Shown: piece after piece, positions 24,481 through 35,483 of the stretch
How the letters are laid out: every line of letters begins with the position of its first letter
Numbering within the stretch: position 1 is the stretch's first letter
Assembly (NCBI GenBank): GCA_030549775.1
Contig: CM060173.1
Coordinates: 3,618,501 to 3,682,500, forward strand
DNA from: Tamarix chinensis
Lineage: Eukaryota > Streptophyta > Magnoliopsida > Caryophyllales > Tamaricaceae
Length of the DNA: 64,000 bases
Reading direction: 5' to 3'
The notes under the pieces: model-generated
Database searches by the model: none
The model's input: the letters and a program-made list of their open reading frames with translations, nothing else
What the model was told of the DNA's origin: nothing
Made by a program: the position numbers and the translations under genes

Positions 24481-24985
24481 AATCATTTAAAGTGAAAGAT
24501 TGTTGAGCCGGGCTCAGACCGATCCACCGGTGAATAATAGTGGTTAGGACATGATGTCCTATATGTGACCGGTCCACCGACGAATAATAGTGGTCAGGCT
24601 TTGTATCTGTGCATTTCTGGTCCATTGGCTATAATAGTGGGGGATTCTATGCTCAACAAAACCAAACATATTTGTGCTAAGACATGTGAAAGATACTAAT
24701 TACTTACAGTGGAACACCATAAGAGTCAGAGCTAGACCAATCCACCGGCAAATAATAGTGGTTAGGAGCTTTATGCCCTGTGTGTTTCCGGTCTATCGAT
24801 AATAATAGTGGTCAACAGCTTTATGCCTTGTATGTTTCCTGTCCACTGGCAATAATAGTGGTCAGGAGCCTTACGCCCTGTATGTTTCCGGTCCACCGGC
24901 AATAATAGTGGTCAGGAGCTATATGTCCTGTAGTTATCCGGTCCACCAGCTATTATAGTGGGGTTCCCGTACTCACATGGATTTG
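24481..24985 (+). repeat. Hairpin-unit array in LTR B1
   Basis: Header AATCATTTAAAGTGAAAGAT is followed by about eight units of roughly 50-60 bp centred on variants of TCCACCGGCAATAATAGTGG. A second header-like line (TTACTTACAGTGGAACACC) near 24700 starts a second sub-array. The last unit of each sub-array ends AGTGGGG followed by a CTCA-containing tail. The CCAC and GTGG arms are complementary with an 11-12 nt loop. Confidence 0.85.
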
Positions 24986-25701
24986 ATCAAAAGTATGGTG
25001 TGAATCGATTTTTAATCAGAGATTAATTAAGTAATTAATCCAAATTATAATGGGCCTTTATGTATTTACCCGAATGATTATACGATATTACAATATCATG
25101 ATGGTCTTTATGTTCTTTTTATTCTTCTTCATGGTGTATGTGATTTTATGTGTTGGCCTTAGTGCATCTGTTACCTTACTCAGTACGTAGCATACTGATC
25201 ACCCTTTTATGGGTGCTGCTCATTTGCACGAGTAGTATGCCCTTCTGACTTTGTGCAGGTGGGTGAGACATCAGGCGGGGCTGAGAGTTGAGCTTGTGGT
25301 TGCTTGAAGTTCGAGAGTTTCGTGGCCGTTTTCACTCATCTCGTTATTTTATTTCCCTTATGTTATTCCTCTTTATATGAGATTTATCATTTTTGATTTA
25401 TTACTTTGTGTTTAGTATTTGAGATGAACCTTATAACAATTGTATGATTATTTCTCTTTTTGGTTATGAATTATAATTCTTTTACGTGTACTTTGATTTT
25501 TGAATGTTATGCACTCTTGATTTAAGTATTAATTAAAGTTTAAGAAAAAAATTCTTTAGCCTTAGCACTTGGTACTGGAACGATCGGAGAGAATAGTTTT
25601 AGTACTACTTGTGGCGGTAACATCCCTAGAATTTATGGGTTTTAATTTAAGTATTTATATTTTAACAAAAAAATTAGTGAATTTTGGTGTGTTACAACTA
25701 A

Positions 25702-25945
25702 GTAAGTCAAGACCAAGGTGTTGAGTCCGTTCCACCATATAATAATAGTGACTTAGGTGGGTTGTCCTTGAGAGGTGCCTTAGACCGTTCCACCGGTTTA
25801 AGAATAGTGGCTCATGAATATTTTTTCTCTGAGAGGTGTTGAGTCTATTCCACTGCATAATAACTATGGCTCATGTGTTTTTGTTCCTAAGAGGTATTTC
25901 AGATTGTTCCACCATTTTAAGAATAATAGGGTTTCTGAACTCAAT
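25702..25945 (+). repeat. Hairpin-unit array in LTR A2, right part
   Basis: It continues the A2 array beyond B1 with four units ending ATAATAGTGAC, AAGAATAGTGG, ATAACTATGG and AAGAATAATAGG. It again alternates two unit types, then ends at ACTCAATGTAAG. Confidence 0.7.
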
Positions 25946-26570
25946 GTAAGAAAAAGATTGGAATATGATATATTTATATAGCGAGACCTAAAATCAATAT
26001 CTACCTGGCACTATTTGATATTATCTTACATATGATTACTCTCTGATGTGCACTTGTGTATTATGTGTATTCCTACTTTGACTATACTATTACCTTACTT
26101 AGTATATAGCGTATTGAATATGAGTTTCATGGGTGTTGTTCATTCCCAAGAGTAGATGACCCACATGTCTTTATGTACGTTGACGTTGACCTAGTGGACG
26201 AGTTTCGAGCATTTGATGATTTATATGTGGAAGAATGATTTTAGTATCATTTTTATGCATGTAGAGTCATGTTATCTAAATGTTTGTTATTACCGGATAC
26301 CTTTTTGGACTCTTAGATCCATGTTATCCCTTTTTGTATTTTGAATTATTGTACTTTGAGTAAACCTCTAAAATTTTATCTAATGTTTATGAAAGTTCTA
26401 TCAATTTCTATTTATCATGTTTTACTTTCCAATTGTTTTGCCTTATCATTGATGTGAGGATGATATGGTAAGCCAGACTTATATTAATTACGCTGGTAAC
26501 ACCTAACTATTTGATAATATGCTTTCGCTTAAAACAAAATTTTTCAGTAAAGATTTTTGGAGATGTTACA

Positions 26571-27385
26571 ATGATGCAAAGTTATTGGAGAGAATGAAGA
26601 ATAAAGTTTCCAATCTAACGTCAAAACAAAAGGTGCACAAGTTCATTTAAATAGTTACGACAATGATGCAAAGCCTTGGGGCTAAGATAATCAAGTCAAG
26701 GTTTAAAATATTTTTTAGTATAATTTCTTCTAGTATCTGCAAGTTGTAAGAGGCTTTGATTTTGTGCTCTTTATCCTTATAACTAATTGCTCTATTGATA
26801 GCTATACTCTACTCTTCTAGGTTGGTTCTTAGTTGATTCATTTTTTGTTAGGAACAACATATATACAACTTCTAGTCATTCAGTTAGGCGATGGTCCTCC
26901 AGTTATTCATCTTGCATTCAAACACACCCTTAAGCAAGTTTCAACGGACATGATTTAAGATAACCTTTTATGACTAGTTAAAAATATATTAATTGATACA
27001 ATACTTACCGCAAATTTCATATTCGTTCATTAGGAAAGGGAGTAGAAGATATGAAGTGATTAATGTTGCCCATTGGTTCAGAAGGGTTTGGAGAAAATTG
27101 TATGTATACTTCCACTTTCAAATGCATTCTAATTGTATTCATGCATGCTACCAAGGCCTTTGATATTTATAATTAAATATATTCTAGCATTTGAAATGGA
27201 AAAAGGACTTCTTATGCAAGCATGTGACCTTCTAAATATTTACCTTGATTTTTTCTGATCAAATAGGCCAAGCATATGGTGATCCTTTATATGCCAAGAC
27301 TTATATTAATGAGTTATGTTTTAACTGAGTATTTAAACCTAAAGATGCTTTTTTTCCCTCACTGCATAATTGATCATAGGGATAG
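26571..27385. other. Unique-looking DNA between LTRs, no gene recognised
   Basis: This stretch is less repetitive than its surroundings. AATGATGCAAAG occurs twice (26570 and 26670). No reading frame over about 40 codons has recognisable content. It may be an intron or a decayed host sequence. Confidence 0.4.
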
Positions 27386-28420
27386 TAATGTGAAATGCCC
27401 CGAAAATTTTTAATTTTATAAACTACATTTAAGGATATTTATTATAAAAATTATTGAAATAAATTATTTTTAAATTGAATTAATTAGGGCAAATCAAGAA
27501 GAAATTTATAAGTATTTTTATTAGAAAAGAATTTGGGTATTTTAGCTAATTAAGCATTTTATTTTGAAAATAAATTAAATAAATTATTTTATTTAAAATA
27601 AGAAGAAGAAAATAGTTTCAAATTAATATTAATTTTATAAATAATTTAATTGGAGAAAATTAGAGTGTTTTGCTAATTAAAAAGGAATTTATGGAAAATC
27701 TTTTAAAAATCCTAATTTAGCCTAGAAAAAAGGATTTAAATATTATTTTATTTAAATATTATCATTTTTAAATATCCCAAATATTCTAATTAATTTAATT
27801 GAGCCAACCCACTATTTTTATTTATCCCTTTTTCCTTTTTCCTTTTCTTTTTCTTTTTCTTCTTCTTTTCTTTTTCTTTTCCTTCTTCTCCCCGAACTGG
27901 GCCAGCCCGGCGGCCCAGTCTTCTCCTTTTCTTTTCCTTCGGTCCAGCCCGCGCCGCGCGACCGTCGCCCTTCTGTTGCCCTTCTCAGCGCTGCGTTTTG
28001 TCTATTTATACGCTCTAAATGCCGCGTTTTATTTAAGTAAGCTTCGATGCCGACCGGCCCGGTCTACCTCCCTTTCTTTTCTTCTCTTTTTCCCGAACTG
28101 CCCGGCTTTCCCCTTTCTTCTTCCTCCTTCGCGCCTGCCAGCCCCGACGCCGCCTTACATCTGTAACGTCCGCCGCCAGCCGAGATTTTCGCCGCCAACT
28201 TCGCCGTTGATCCAGCCAATATTTCTCCCCTCCCCTCGCCCATTCAACAGAATCTTCAGACCCAGCCACCTTCCTTCCTTCTTGCGAGATTTTTCCCCTT
28301 TTTCCTACGCATAACCCCTGCCCGTTTTGACTCCCACCGGTCGACCACGCCACCGGCAACCGGAACCCTACCTTCCTTATCTACTAGCCGACCCAAAGAA
28401 CCCTATCCTCCCTTCTAAGG

Positions 28421-28429
28421 CTATAAATA
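28421..28429 (+). promoter_or_regulatory. TATA box of LTR B2
   Basis: CTATAAATACCCTCG is conserved with B1 in sequence and position, about 1.03 kb from the LTR start. Confidence 0.6.
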
Positions 28430-29117
28430 CCCTCGTAAGCAGCTCTGTATCGAGCTCTTGATCCCCCCAACCCAGAATCCCGACCTTGCCACCGGTGCCA
28501 CTTCAGACGCCTCGTCCTCCGCCTACGGCCAACTTCGCCGCCCTTTCTGGCCACCCGTGTCATCCTTGCACCACCCTCTAGCTAACCAAATCTACCTCAT
28601 CCTTCGATTCTTCCTTCACAATCCGCCCCAGCTATGCGAAGTTCCCTTCCGATCAACCCTGTTTTCTGCCCCGCCACCCTTCGCGCCGCCCTTAGCCACC
28701 TCCTTCGCTGCTAAGGCCGCTTCTTTCACGTCCCAAACTGTGCTGTAGACCCTGCCCTACCTTCCCTTACCTTTATTTTCCTCTTTCTCCCTCTCCTCCT
28801 CTCTTTTTCTTCTTCTCCTCCATTCGGCCACCACCACCGCCGCCGTGCACCGCCACCTTTGGTTGTGCCGCCACCTTTATTCCATTCCTCTCCTTATGGG
28901 CAACTCAAAACAGCCCAACTTCCACCACCATTCTCCCTATCTTATTCCCCGCATGCAACTTTCCCCTCTTTCTTCTCTTTTTCCGGCCACCGCCACCGCC
29001 GCCGTGCGCCACCGCCGGTGCCGCCTATCCCCACAAACATTTGGTTGAACCCTAGACCCTCTCAACTATTTTCCCTATTTTTATAACCCTTAAATTATTT
29101 TATTTCAATTATTTACA

Positions 29118-29389
29118 TATAAATACTATTATTATTATTCTTAATATTTATATTTTAATATGCATTATTATTATTATCATTAGTATTAATATTTTATTAT
29201 TATTTATGTTGAGGGCTAAAGCCTAATATATTTTAATTCGATTTTATTATTATTCTTCTTATTATTTCTATATTTACTATTATTAATATTAAAATGTTAT
29301 AAGTATAATTATTATTATTATTATTTTCTATTTCGAATTTCCATTATTCTTATTTATTATTATTAATACAAATATTTTTAACATTAGTG

Positions 29390-29420
<31 letters not shown>

Positions 29421-29421
29421 C

Positions 29422-29493
<72 letters not shown>

Positions 29494-29680
29494 TCTGAAT
29501 TGGGTTATTTAATTTACAAATAATCTTTTTAGTATTATTTTGGTAAAGGGTCCGAATCCCTTATTTCACTTTATTTTTAGTAATGCCTTTTTATTATTAT
29601 TTCTACTATTTTTATTATTCTTATTAATATTAATATTGATATTATTTTTATTATTTTGGTTATTATTATTTTATCAAAAA
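29118..29680. repeat. ATT-rich microsatellite block in LTR B2
   Basis: The longest uninterrupted (ATT)n-type runs are at about 29395-29490. The spacer GGTAAAGGGTCCGAATCCCTT near 29549 corresponds to the repeated spacer in the B1 block. It is about half the length of the B1 block. Confidence 0.85.
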
Positions 29681-30104
29681 AAAACTAGCCTTATATTAAA
29701 TTAGTGTTTAATATTATTTTGATAGGAGAGAGTCTAATTTTAGCTTTTCTCTCATAATAGGTAAAACCAGTTAAAACCCTAAGGAGGCGTAGGAGCATGC
29801 TCCAAGACTGGTGTCTTTCTAGGTAAGGGGTGCTAAGGCCTTTTGTGTGTTTATATGCATTATGTGCTTCATATGCTATGTATTCTATGTTTATGATCAT
29901 TAATTATTTTATATGTGGTATGACATGAAGTTGAAGTATGTTTTTGTATGACATGTGTGCTATATGCATGTGACAATATGTGTTGTGACCTTGTAAGACA
30001 TGCATGAGAGGACGTCGGTGTGGTTTGTATGGGAAAAAGAGATGAAAAGTAGGATGGGGAAAGAAGTTGACTAAGCGAAGTGAGTTGACCTAATTTTATG
30101 GTTT

Positions 30105-31080
30105 TATAAGTAATAATCTAATTTATGGTTTTATGTGGAAGAGTATAATTTATGATTTTATGCGGAGAATATAATATATGGTTTTATTTGGGAGAATTTA
30201 ATTTATGATGATAATTGGGAGAATCAAATTTATGATGTTATATGGGAGAATCGAATTTATGGTTTGTTTGGGAGAATCTAGTTTATGATGTTATTTGGGA
30301 GAATGTAATTTATGATATTATATGGGAGAATTTAAGTTACGATTTGATTGGGAGAATTAATTTATAATTTGTTTGGGAGAATCTAATTCATGATGTTATT
30401 TGGGAGAATGTAATTTATGATATTATAGGGGAGAATCTAATTTATGATTTGATTGGGAGAATCTAATTTATGATTTATTTGGAAAAATCCAATTTATGGT
30501 TTTTCTTGGGAGGTTCTAATTTATGATTTTATGTGGAAGAATCTAACTTATGGTCTTGTATGGGAGAATCTAATTTGTGGTTATGGAAGGGAAGATTCTA
30601 ATCAATTGTATTATGAGGACAAATCTTTGGGTTTTATATGATTTGAATCTTTGGGTTGGTATGGTTTGAATTTAGGGTTTGGTAAGGATGAGTCTTTGGT
30701 TTGGTGAGGATTGAATGTAAGGTTGGTATGGATGAATCTTTATGGTTTGAATTTAGGGTTTGGCATGGAAGAATCTTTATGGTTTGAATTTAGGGTTGGT
30801 ATGGACAAATCTTTGGGTCTTATATGGTTTGAATTTAGGGTTATGTATGACGAAATCTAGGGTTTACCTGGTGGTATTAATGGATGTATGTTGGTATTAG
30901 GGTTTGTATGATGATATTAAGGTTTGTATGGTGGTAATTATAGTTGTATGGTGGTATTAGGATTTACATGGTGATATTGATGGTTGTATGACAGTATTAG
31001 GGTTTGCATGGTTGAATTTAGGGTTTAACATGGAATTTTAGGGTTTGCATGAAAAAGGTTCAAAGGTTTGCATGGGGAGA
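30105..31080 (+). repeat. Minisatellites in LTR B2
   Basis: From about 30105 to 30600 there are some fifteen units of about 30 bp built on GGGAGAATCTAATTTATGAT. From 30600 to 31080 there are units built on TTGAATTTAGGGTTTGGTATGG and GGTGGTATTAGGGTTTGTATGG. The unit type differs from that dominant in B1, so the arrays expanded independently. Confidence 0.8.
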
Positions 31081-31409
31081 TTAATGTCTGCATGGGTATG
31101 AAATTTACGTGTGAAAAGTTAATTTGGGATGTAAGGAACGTAATGTAAGTGTTGTTTGGGTGTTTGATCACTTGGGATGAAAAATAGCACGTGGAGCAAA
31201 ATAAGGGTACGGAGGAGACTGAATTATGGGTTGTTGTGGTTAATTGAGGTCTATGGTGGCTGATTAGGGTTTTTGGTGTTATCATGTGTATGTGGTGATT
31301 AAGTGTAATTATGATTGTGGAACTTTATGATCTATGATGTGTGATGCATAAAGAGAATGATTTGAGTATGTCCAGAATGAAAGCCTCTGAATAAGATACT
31401 TAAGACACT

Positions 31410-33262
31410 AATCACTTAAAGGGAAAGATTGTTGAGCCGGTTCCAGACCGATCCACCGGTCAGAAATAGTGGTTAGGACTATGTCCCGCAAGTGTCCGAC
31501 CCATCGGTAATAATAGTGGTGAGGACTATGTCCCGCAAGTGTCCGGCCCACCGGCAATAATAGTGGGGTGACTCGAGCTCAATAAACACAAATCAGAGTT
31601 TGCTAAAGATACTTAAAAGGTACTAATTACTTACAGTGAAACACCATGTGAGCAGGAACCAGCCGATCCACCGGTAAGGAATAGTGGTGTGGACTTTGTC
31701 CCGCAAGTGACCGATCCACCGGCAAATAATAGTGGTGTGGACTTTGTCCCGCAAGTGACCGGTGGTGTGACCGTAGCCGGCACGCAATTTAAACCCTCTT
31801 GTTGTCAATTGTAGCAGTAGTAAATAGGGTATCTTCTAGGCCGGGGATTGAGAGGGCTCACCTCTATCTAACTAGCTTAAAAATAAAACTAAAACTAAAA
31901 AATAAAAATCCTAAATAACACAGAATAAATAAATAAGAAAAATATAAATGGGGGTTATAAAAATAAGAATAATAAAAGGAACAAATAAAATAAAATAAAA
32001 TAATAATGAAAATAATGGGAAACTGCAGATATTAGAAATATGTTAGGAAAATAAAAATCCACCACTAGATTAGGTCGAAAATATAATATTTATTTCTAAG
32101 TCATCTTTTAATCGTGAGAAGGAGATCGACCAAGTTGCACACCAAACGCAGGTCCATACACCTTATATTACTTCCCTTAATTAATTAATACGACCACGTG
32201 CCTATATTAACCCTATTAAATACTAGCAGTATAGCAGCAACAAGCGGCTCCTATATTTAACTAGATTTAATGCATTAAGTGTAAGTGGAAGGCTGTCAAT
32301 CTAAGTACCCAGACTAGTACAAAACGCATGTCCAGCTGTATTTCCTATCCTTGATCCACACGTATCGAAACGTTTTACCACTTCGGTTAGAATCACAAAA
32401 CGATTAGGTGAATTGTTATCTAACCTAGCTGCAATTTTTACATATAAATTCTAGTATATTTAGATGGCCACCTAGCAAGCAATTAATCCTACATACTGTC
32501 ACTTATGAGGTACCAGAACAAGGCATGCACCAAATAAACTATACTTGACAGAATTATACATATAAACGATAGCAATTAACATAGAGTCAAGAAACAATCT
32601 CACGAAACAAAGAAAATAAAATTATAATTTAAATCCTAATCCAGGGTTTCAAATTATTCCCTAACAATAAATATTCAGCCAATCATAATTAAAGAATTAA
32701 TTACACAGAAATATATATCTAAAATATAAATTAAAAATAAGAGAAAGAAATAACCGGAATTAATTTTGGATAAAAAATTAAGAATTTATTCAGATAAAAA
32801 TTAATTTTATCTGAAATAAATTCTACCGGTATTAATTTCCTCTTATTTTCTCTTCCTTTTCGTGCCTTACTTTCTGTGCCAAATTCTTTTTCTTTTTCTT
32901 TACTCTTGCTGACAGGGCTGACGTGCGTCACTATGCTGCCGCGCGGCTCTTCGTCCTTCCTTCTTCGATTTCCGTGCGACGTGTTTCCTTGTGCCTGAGC
33001 GTCGTCCGTGCCGAAGGCTCTCTTTCCTCTGCCGAGCCTGTGAATAAATAATATTTTATTCTAAATTTACTTAATTTTTATCATTTTAGCTCAAATAATA
33101 AAATTTATACAATTTTTACCACTTAAGCATAAAACAATAATTATTCCCCTATATTAGTTAAATAAACTACCAAAAACTAAGGTTATAAGGGTATAAAATG
33201 TGTCAAAATATGAACTCATCAACCGGCCCACCGGCAATAATAGTGGGGTGTTCCTGTTCTCA
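31410..33262 (+). repeat. Hairpin-unit array in LTR B2, interrupted
   Basis: Header AATCACTTAAAGGGAAAGAT is followed by units around CCACCGGCAATAATAGTGG. The constant spacer GGACTATGTCCCGCAAGTGT repeats almost unchanged. A second header (TTACTTACAGTGAAACACC) lies near 31630. The nested LTR at 31763-33221 splits one unit, and the last unit resumes at 33222. Confidence 0.85.
31763..33221. mobile_element. Solo LTR, 1459 bp, nested in B2
   Basis: It reads TGGTGTGACCGTAGCC at the left and TATGAACTCATCA at the right, with the 5-bp duplication ACCGG on both sides (31758-31762 and 33222-33226). The ends obey the TG...CA rule. Read on the minus strand it would begin TGATGAGTTCATATTTTG, which may be the sense orientation. 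It has no coding interior. Its family is not identified; it is unlike the A, B and Copia LTRs here. Confidence 0.82.
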
Positions 33263-33878
33263 CATGGACTTGATAAAAAGGCATGGTGTGAATCGAATTT
33301 TGATAAGAAATCAATTAAATGATTAATCTAGACTACAATTGGGCCTTTGTACTTTTACCTGGTTGATCATATGCATTTATGATTGTGTTCTTCTATTTTT
33401 CTGCATGGCTTATGTGTTTATGCGTTGGCCTTAGTGATCAAGTCACCTTACTCAGTACTGGACCCGTACTGATACTACCTTGGTTGATGGGTCCTGTGAT
33501 GATCCACCGACGGTGGGGAGCAGACCTCTTGTGCAGGTTTAAGATCAGAGATTGTTTTGGGGTGGCAGGCCTGACTTGAGTGAGTAGGCAATCCGGAATT
33601 TGACCCATCGGGTTTTATCTTGTTTAAATGTATTTCTATTTGGAAGTTACAAGTGTTAATAAACGTTTATGCGTACTCTGATTTTGTTGTATGATCTTTC
33701 GAATTCTTTTATGAATTGTTAATTTAAATTTAATGTAAATCTTTTCTTTAGCCTTAGCACTTGGTACTGGAACGGTTGGAGAGAACCGGTCTGGTACGAA
33801 GTGTGGCGGAAGTGTTTCTAACTTAATTGCTTCCGTTTTAAAAAAAATTTTTTGTAAATTTTGGGGTGTTACATAATG

Positions 33879-35030
33879 TTCTTGATAAAGTTCTTTCTCA
33901 CTACACAAATTAAATATATATTGAGTATTTTGACAGTTAAGAAGAGGATTGCATTTTTTGGTCAAAGTAAAATATTGTAATTTCTCTTATGGAATTTGAT
34001 GAATCGGTACAAAATGGACACATGTTGAATTAACTTTTGGTGTGCAGGTTTTTCCTTTTTTAGATATGGTGCTTTATATGTTTCTATTGCTGTGGGGGTA
34101 GAAGCATGTAATTTTGCTTTTGCAGTAAGGGCATTAGGGGTTTGAAATGGTGATCTGGATTGTTGGTAGTGTGATTTACTTTGAGAATTTGACCTAGATT
34201 GGGGATTAAGGGAGAGAGAAAGATGTTTTGTATAAAGAGGGTACAGTTTGGTTTTTATTTAGATGATACTTTCTTTGTTTAGTGAGCTTTTCTACCTGGA
34301 ATCATTTGGGATCTTAAAGGATTTTGGAAGGTAGGTCTCAGATGACAATGGTACTCACAAGTAGGCGACATTTGGGCATGTTTCTTTATTATAGCTTTAA
34401 CGCTTCTAATTTTTGGGTATTAGGTTGTTGGCCTCCATGCTTACTTTGATCTTATTTCTTTTTTTGACTTTGTATCTTACTATGCTATAGGGGTGCAATA
34501 TTGAAGGATTTGGATACATTTGTGTAAATTTATTGTATATATTTAACATTGAAGTTAGATAAACGCTTATTGTATATATTTACTATTGAAAGGAGTTGGA
34601 TACCTTGTGTAGTTTTGTTGTTTATATTTAATACTAGAGTTAGATAAATGGTTATTCTTAATTTAGGTATTTAATTGTATAATTTTAGTTGATATATATA
34701 TATATAATAGAGAGATCATTTACTTTTCATTAAGGAATAAATGAGAAAAGTCGCCACTCAATTATGTAGTATAATATCCTGTAAATGATACCTCATGTAA
34801 TAAGACAAAAATAAAGTGAGATTATCAATTATAACACATGCATGACTCATTGAACAAATTTGTAATGGATAAAATAAACTGAAGGATGGATAAATGACTA
34901 AGTACTAATTAGTTGACTCTGTGAATGAATATGATATATATAAAAACTACTAATATGTGAGATGTATTTAAGCTTTGATTACTACATATGACTCATATTT
35001 CAATGTTGAGAAGATCTAGTTACTCCAAAA
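33879..35030. other. Unique-looking DNA, no gene recognised
   Basis: The flank of B2 continues here. It holds intron-like stretches (TTGGTGTGCAGG near 34040 and TTTTGCAG near 34120) and a pair of related repeats (TAAATTTATTGTATATATT / TTATTGTATATATTTA near 34525 and 34567). No coherent coding frame is visible. It may be a decayed gene or intron. Confidence 0.4.
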
Positions 35031-35038
35031 ATTTTAAC

Positions 35039-35483
35039 TAGGGATGTAAACAGGACGGATTTTACCCTAAATCCGACGGATTTTATCTAACGGATATGGA
35101 TATGGATATGGATGATGGAAAAAAATTACCCATCGGGTTTGGGCACGGATATGGGTATGGGATATCCCTACCCGTACCCGTAACTATATCCGTACCCATA
35201 ACCATACCCGTATCCATTTACCCGATATATAATTATCTTTTTACCCTTAATTTTAAAATAAATATAGTATAAAGTAAGGTTAAAATTATCATTTGGCTTA
35301 ACTTTAAATGGGTTTATCCGTCGGATAATATCCATTAACGGATAAATGGATAATCCATCGGATAACGGATATCCAACGGATATAGATATGGATGTGTTAG
35401 CGGATATGGATTCGGGTACGGGTACGGATTTTCTTATCAGGTATAGATACATGTATAAATATACCGTCCCGTTTATATCCCTA
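35039..35483. mobile_element. hAT-type MITE, 445 bp
   Basis: The left end is TAGGGATGTAAAC and the right end GTTTATATCCCTA, nearly perfect inverted ends. The 8-bp target duplication ATTTTAAC is at 35031-35038 and 35484-35491. The interior consists of GGATATGG / CCATATCC and CGGGTACGGGTA / TACCCGTACCCG blocks in opposite orientations. It shares the TAGGG.TGTAAAC end with the MITE at 1231 but not its interior. Confidence 0.9.

Larger units (their letters stand above)
23232..25258 (+). other. Possible leader intron in LTR B1
   Basis: Donor CATTTTAG/GTAAGGG (23231/23232) and acceptor GACTTTGTGCAG (25258) fit plant splice consensus and are conserved in position with B2 and A1. The span holds the minisatellite and the hairpin array. 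Splicing is not demonstrated. Confidence 0.35.
20132..25696 (+). mobile_element. Solo LTR B1, 5.6 kb, nested in A2
   Basis: It starts TGAAATACCTCAAAACC, ends TTTTGGTGTGTTACA, and has a perfect 5-bp target duplication ACTAA (20127-20131 and 25697-25701). It contains a pyrimidine-rich leader, a TATA box, about 1.2 kb of ATT/TTG microsatellite, a GGGTTTTGTATGG minisatellite, a hairpin-unit array and a conserved tail (CTTAGCACTTGGTACTGGAAC). It aligns end to end with B2 but is clearly diverged from it. No gag or pol is present, so it is a solo LTR. Reading frames in it (for example near 21427 and 22105) are composition artefacts. Confidence 0.92.
18203..26570 (+). mobile_element. LTR A2, split by LTR B1
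   Basis: It starts TGTAAAACCCTAAAATTT and ends TTTTGGAGATGTTACA. Without the 5.57-kb B1 insertion it is about 2.8 kb, close to A1 (3.0 kb), and has the same order of parts: pyrimidine-rich tract, header GTGAAAGATCA, alternating hairpin units, a CATTCC..GAGTAGATG module, and a CTTTCGCTT-like tail. The flanking pentamers (GCGAT and ATGAT) match only partly, so the target duplication has decayed or an end is off by a few bases. No protein-coding interior is present. Confidence 0.75.
29823..33536 (+). other. Possible leader intron in LTR B2
   Basis: Donor TTTCTAG/GTAAGGG and acceptor CCTCTTGTGCAG occupy the same places as in B1. The span includes the minisatellite, the hairpin array and the nested LTR. 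This is inferred from motif position only. Confidence 0.3.
27391..33873 (+). mobile_element. Solo LTR B2, 6.5 kb including a nested insertion
   Basis: It starts TGAAATGCCCCGAAAATTTT, ends AATTTTGGGGTGTTACA, and has a perfect 5-bp target duplication TAATG (27386-27390 and 33874-33878). It is the same family as B1, with the same TATA box, ATT-rich block, GGAGGCGTAGG...CTCCAAGAC segment, hairpin array and CTTAGCACTTGGTACTGGAAC tail. Removing the nested 1.46-kb LTR leaves about 5.0 kb. The 171-codon frame at 27799-28314 and others nearby lie in the C/T-rich leader and are not genes. Confidence 0.92.

Noticed and set aside
24481..24985. Regularly spaced repeats with palindromic cores, superficially like a CRISPR array
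   Set aside because: The 'spacers' are themselves repeats, the units diverge gradually, there are no cas genes, and the arrays sit inside plant LTRs with target duplications.
26571..27385. A host gene exon (short frame with QAYGDPLYAKTYINEL near 27280)
   Set aside because: Too short, with no coherent neighbouring exons and no family I can name.
27799..28748. 171- and 96-codon frames rich in Pro, Phe and Ser, plus an antisense 108-codon frame
   Set aside because: They lie in the C/T-rich leader of LTR B2, are open on both strands because of base composition, and are not conserved as frames in B1.
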